This document shows, one piece after another, positions 5,954 through 9,282 of a stretch of 9,282 nt of DNA (position 1 is its first letter; each line of letters starts with the position of its first letter). The position numbers and the translations under genes are program-made. Source of the DNA: Bacteroidia bacterium (GTDB taxonomy: Bacteria > Bacteroidota > Bacteroidia > JAESSM01 > NORP286). The notes beneath the pieces are model-generated. The model was not told the DNA's origin, searched no databases, and was given only the letters and a program-made list of their open reading frames with translations. The stretch spans positions 1 through 9,282 of the forward strand of contig JAESSM010000084.1 in assembly GCA_016764115.1 (NCBI GenBank), given 5' to 3'.

Positions 5954-7846
5954 ATGAAAAAATTTCTACTCATTACTTTATCGTGCATTATGACGGTAAT
6001 ATTTAGCGCAAATGCACAAACCACAATCCTTCAAGAGGATTTTGAATCAAATGCGCCAACATGGGATCAAACCAAAGCGGGTGATTCCGATGGCTGGAAA
6101 TTTGGATCAGGTTCTTCATTATCTAGTGATTATTGGGGTATTCCTGATCACGATGGCAAAGCAGCAGCCACTAATGATGATGGATGCGACTGTGATAAAA
6201 GCGGTGACTACTTAATGACTCCATCAATTGATTTAACTCTATACGGCAGTATATTTTTAACTGCAGATATATATTATGGTGAAGCAACTTATGACGGGGA
6301 TACTGAAACTGCAACTGTTGAAGTATCAACTGATGGAGGTACCAATTGGGACGTTATAGAAACTCTTGGGGCGGCAGAAGATTGGAAAGAGTATGCTATT
6401 GATCTTTCAGCTTATGCAGGACAAAGTGATGTAATTATTGCTTTTCATTATAATGATAATGGCGGTTGGTTATTTGGAATTGCTGTAGATAATGTTCACG
6501 TATTTGAACCACTTAGCAGAGATGTAAGCGTGGAAGAAATAGATATGAGCCCGTACATTGATTTAACTTCAGGTGATCAGCAAATTGGAGGGACATTGTA
6601 TAACAACGGTAGTGAAACAATTACTTTAATGAACCTAAATTATACAATAAATGGTGGTGCTGTTAATACTGAATCACTTTCTTCAATGTCTATAGCTCCA
6701 TTAACTTCTTATAATTTCACACATCAGGATCTATGGACACCTTCAGCAACTGGCACTTACGAAGTAGTACTGTGGACTTCTGATATCAATGGTTCTGATG
6801 ATCAAAATGTAGCAAATGATTCTATAACATTTTCTGTTTATGTTGCCGCATCTCTTTATCAAAGGATTGTATTATTTGAAGAATTTACAAATACAAGCTG
6901 TGGGCCTTGTGCGGCACAAAATCCTGCTTTCAATGCGTTATTAAATAACAATTTGACCAAAATTGGGATCATTAAATATCATCCTAACTGGCCTGGTGCA
7001 GATGATCCATTTTACCTTTTTAATCCTGATGATAATATGGGAAGAAAAGACTATTACGAAGTAAGTGGTGTTCCTAGTGCTCAAATGGATGGTCAACCAA
7101 CAGTTGGAAGCGCTTATGAAGGAGCTCCTGCTAACGTTACACAGGATATGATCGATGAGCAATATGATAAACCTGCATTATTTAAAATTGAAGTAAATGA
7201 AACATTTGATGGAGCAACCAATGAAGTAACACTTGATATAACATTAACTGCAAAAGTGGATTATAATTCTACTGACCTTGTATTACAGGTAGTTGCAGTT
7301 GAAAAAGATGTAGAATTTGATTCTCCTCCAGGAAATAATGGAGAAAAAGAATTCTCAAATGTAATGAGGTATATGATGCCTGATTACAATGGTACTAGTT
7401 TATCTGCTCAAACCGAGGGAGATGTTACAACCAAACAACTCAAGTATACTATGGATCTGACAACTGTAGATGCATCTAAAATGCGTACAGTTGTGTTTAT
7501 CCAGGATAATTCTACCAAAGATGTATTACAAGCTGAAATGTCATTAGTGCAATTCGCTACCGGTATTTCTAGTAATGAAGTTGCGTTACCTTACGGACAG
7601 GTTGAGCTATATCCAAATCCGGTAAATGAAAAACTTTACCTTGACTTTGAAATAGAAGAAAGATCAGTAGTTGATGTAACAGTATACGATATTGTTGGAC
7701 AAAAAGTAGGAACAATACATCAAGGTGAAATGCTTAACGGTAATCATAGCATGTTTTATGACACAACTGTGATGCCTGAAGGTGTTTATTTCATAAACAT
7801 TGACAATGGAATTCAAACCATCGTTAAGAAGTTTGTGAAACTTTAA
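5954..7846 (+). CDS. Secreted T9SS protein: adhesin-like N-terminal domain, Omp28-like thioredoxin fold, sorting domain
   Basis: This 630-aa exported protein has a signal peptide (about 1-21, ending SANAQ). Residues 25-185 fit a choice-of-anchor J / cleaved-adhesin beta-sandwich (EDFESN, GWKFG, YLMTPSIDL, WKEYAIDLSAYAGQ, VDNVHVF). About 188-297 looks like an Ig- or CARDB-type beta domain (GGTLYNNGSETI). From about 300 it matches Omp28-related proteins: VLFEEFTNTSCGPCAAQNP carries a thioredoxin-like CGPC at 316-319, and SGVPSAQMDG (371-380) supplies the expected cis-proline. Residues 549-630 are a type A T9SS sorting domain (VELYPNPVNEKLYLDF, VTVYDIVGQKVG, GVYFINI, KKFVKL end), so the protein should cross the outer membrane and be released or anchored at the cell surface. 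The substrate is unknown; thiol-disulfide activity is inferred from CGPC alone. It has its own terminator at 7941-7971. Confidence 0.9.
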   Translation: MKKFLLITLSCIMTVIFSANAQTTILQEDFESNAPTWDQTKAGDSDGWKFGSGSSLSSDYWGIPDHDGKAAATNDDGCDCDKSGDYLMTPSIDLTLYGSIFLTADIYYGEATYDGDTETATVEVSTDGGTNWDVIETLGAAEDWKEYAIDLSAYAGQSDVIIAFHYNDNGGWLFGIAVDNVHVFEPLSRDVSVEEIDMSPYIDLTSGDQQIGGTLYNNGSETITLMNLNYTINGGAVNTESLSSMSIAPLTSYNFTHQDLWTPSATGTYEVVLWTSDINGSDDQNVANDSITFSVYVAASLYQRIVLFEEFTNTSCGPCAAQNPAFNALLNNNLTKIGIIKYHPNWPGADDPFYLFNPDDNMGRKDYYEVSGVPSAQMDGQPTVGSAYEGAPANVTQDMIDEQYDKPALFKIEVNETFDGATNEVTLDITLTAKVDYNSTDLVLQVVAVEKDVEFDSPPGNNGEKEFSNVMRYMMPDYNGTSLSAQTEGDVTTKQLKYTMDLTTVDASKMRTVVFIQDNSTKDVLQAEMSLVQFATGISSNEVALPYGQVELYPNPVNEKLYLDFEIEERSVVDVTVYDIVGQKVGTIHQGEMLNGNHSMFYDTTVMPEGVYFINIDNGIQTIVKKFVKL

Positions 7847-7940
7847 TTTGAACAAAAGTAACATGGCTTTTTCATAAATTTTGTTTTCCATTTTGGGTGA
7901 CAAATAGAGTGATCGTAGTGAAGTTGATTTTTACTCGGGG

Positions 7941-7971
7941 ACCTGCTCATTAATTTGGGCAGGTTTTTTTT
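7941..7971 (+). terminator. Rho-independent terminator after the Omp28-like gene
   Basis: ACCTGCTC (7941-7948) pairs with GGGCAGGT (7957-7964) in an 8-bp stem with one G-U pair and an 8-nt loop, followed at once by a run of eight T. It lies 94 bp after the stop at 7846; nothing else is recognised in that stretch. It separates the secreted-protein gene from the PNGase F-like gene, which should then have its own promoter, although no clear TAnnTTTG is seen in 7972-8024. Confidence 0.9.
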
Positions 7972-8024
7972 AATAAGACAATGATTTAAAGCCATAAGAA
8001 AAAAGTAACCATAAATTACCAACG

Positions 8025-9282
8025 ATGAAAATATTTAATAAGCTTCTGTTTGTATTGATTTTCTCCCTAGCGGGAATCTCGATTACCTATGCTGCAGAAG
8101 GAGATACCACAAAAGTTAAAGCTCATGATGATGTTGCCATGACATGGTATGGTAACTATGAGAAATGGGCAGTATTTCCTACAGATACTTCTAAAAGTTA
8201 TCGAAAAATAATAATGCATTACACAATGGGCTGCCCGTCATCAGGATGTAGTGATTGGGACTATACTACTAAAATTGAATTGTTGAACGAAACAGGTGAG
8301 ATTGATTCCACTTTGGATCTGGCTCCTAATTTTAAAGTGAATGGTAGTAAAGTTGATTCAGTGAAATTTAGTTCTGATACAACTTGGGTATATTACTATA
8401 ATAGTTCAACAAAATCTATGGATACCAACTTAAACAGCATCCTAACTATATATTTGTATAATGATGTAGATCCATACTTGTTGACTGATTCAATTAACGT
8501 TTGGACGGCAGACTATTACAATTATATTTATGATTCTTCCGGTAATATTACTGATTCAACTTATGTTTCTAAAGATTCGACTTGGGTAACAACGTATACC
8601 AATGTTTATACCCATTTTAATGTTACGGAACCGTTTGAACTAGGAAGAGTAATTACACCTTATGCCGGAGATTTTTCTACAAGCTGGAAAAGAACGTATA
8701 GTTTTGATGTTACCGATTACGCACCTTTGCTTCGTGATTCAGTAAAATTCAGGGCTCACTACAGTGGTTATAGTAGTGGCTTTTCTGTGACACTTGATTT
8801 TGATTTTATTGAAGGAATTCCCGTTAGAGAGGTACTAAAAGTTGAGAACTTGTATCGTGTAAACGCGGGCTATGATGATGGCGGAACGACATTTGATGCA
8901 AATTACATGCCTGCAAAGGACATTGATATTGGTAGTGATGTAAGCCAGTTAATGTTGCGGGTAATTCCATCAGGGCATGGATTTGATAATGATGTTTATT
9001 GTGCGGAGTTTTGCGAAAAAGATTATTATGTGAAGGTGGGTGGGTCTCAAAAATACTCTCAAAATATGTGGAGAGACGATTGTGGTGCTAACCCACTTTA
9101 TCCTCAGGCTGGAACTTGGTTATATGACAGGGCTAATTGGTGTCCTGGAACCAAAGTCATTGCCTATGATCATGACTTAACTCCTTATATAACCCCAGGT
9201 CAGTCTGTAAATCTTGATGTAGATGTAGAATTCTATAATTGGAGCGGTAATCAATCTCCATACTATATTATTGAAGTTCAAC
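8025..9282 (+). CDS. PNGase F-like secreted glycosidase-related protein, 3' end outside window
   Basis: The frame is open for 419 codons from the ATG at 8025 to the right edge. A signal peptide (about 1-24, ending ITYA-A) indicates export. The rest resembles peptide-N-glycosidase F, which cuts the bond between N-glycans and asparagine. The anchors are CPSSGCSDWD (70-79), ELGRVITPY (205-213), FDVTDYAPLL, a CAEFC motif (326-330) and WRDDC...NWCPG (349-375). All six cysteines of the three PNGase F disulfides are matched (70/75, 326/330, 353/373). Asp79 fits catalytic Asp60 and Glu328 fits Glu206, but the position of Glu118 appears to be His245. About 100 extra residues (near 95-195, rich in S, T, D and Y) sit between the first motif and ELGRVITPY. 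A C-terminal T9SS sorting domain would be expected beyond the edge but cannot be seen. Deglycosylation is likely by homology; activity is uncertain. Confidence 0.85.
   Translation, partial: MKIFNKLLFVLIFSLAGISITYAAEGDTTKVKAHDDVAMTWYGNYEKWAVFPTDTSKSYRKIIMHYTMGCPSSGCSDWDYTTKIELLNETGEIDSTLDLAPNFKVNGSKVDSVKFSSDTTWVYYYNSSTKSMDTNLNSILTIYLYNDVDPYLLTDSINVWTADYYNYIYDSSGNITDSTYVSKDSTWVTTYTNVYTHFNVTEPFELGRVITPYAGDFSTSWKRTYSFDVTDYAPLLRDSVKFRAHYSGYSSGFSVTLDFDFIEGIPVREVLKVENLYRVNAGYDDGGTTFDANYMPAKDIDIGSDVSQLMLRVIPSGHGFDNDVYCAEFCEKDYYVKVGGSQKYSQNMWRDDCGANPLYPQAGTWLYDRANWCPGTKVIAYDHDLTPYITPGQSVNLDVDVEFYNWSGNQSPYYIIEVQ

Overview
The window looks like chromosomal DNA from a low-GC member of the Bacteroidota. 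The evidence is: two secreted proteins, one ending in a clear type IX secretion (T9SS) C-terminal sorting domain; a giant Reg_prop/Y_Y_Y sensor kinase of the kind common in this phylum; genes without obvious Shine-Dalgarno sequences; and matches to the phylum's promoter pattern (TTTG, about 20 bp, TAnnTTTG). The genus cannot be told from the sequence. There are no RNA genes, insertion sequences, CRISPR arrays or prophage genes.

Layout. Positions 1-1665 (minus strand) carry scpB (chromosome segregation) followed by the first 272 codons of nrdJ, a B12-dependent class II ribonucleotide reductase cut by the left edge. The 286-bp gap between them holds a good promoter for nrdJ, two DnaA-box matches and a short leader hairpin. 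Positions 1778-5499 (plus strand) carry a two-component system. The first part is a periplasmic 14-repeat propeller sensor with Y_Y_Y domain, membrane helix and HisKA_3 kinase, which is split by a one-base frameshift near 3982. It is followed 6 bp later by a NarL/LuxR-type response regulator. Positions 5500-5953 are a 454-bp AT-rich intergenic stretch with an 8-bp perfect dyad, further half-sites, weak promoter candidates and a possible 31-aa membrane peptide. Positions 5954-7846 encode a 630-aa secreted protein (N-terminal adhesin-like domain, Omp28-like thioredoxin fold with CGPC, T9SS sorting domain), closed by a strong terminator at 7941-7971. From 8025 to the right edge runs a peptide-N-glycosidase F (PNGase F)-like secreted protein whose 3' end lies outside the window.

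How it fits together. scpB and nrdJ are housekeeping genes for chromosome segregation and dNTP supply; the DnaA boxes at the nrdJ promoter suggest a link to replication initiation. The two-component system and the two secreted proteins are adjacent on the same strand. The dyad between them is a plausible operator for the response regulator, which would make the 630-aa secreted protein a candidate target. That link is inference from position only. The most useful points for follow-up are the sensor frameshift, the dyad, the DnaA/nrdJ arrangement, and the divergent PNGase F-like enzyme, which keeps all six disulfide cysteines and two acidic active-site residues but seems to lack the third and carries an insertion of roughly 100 residues.
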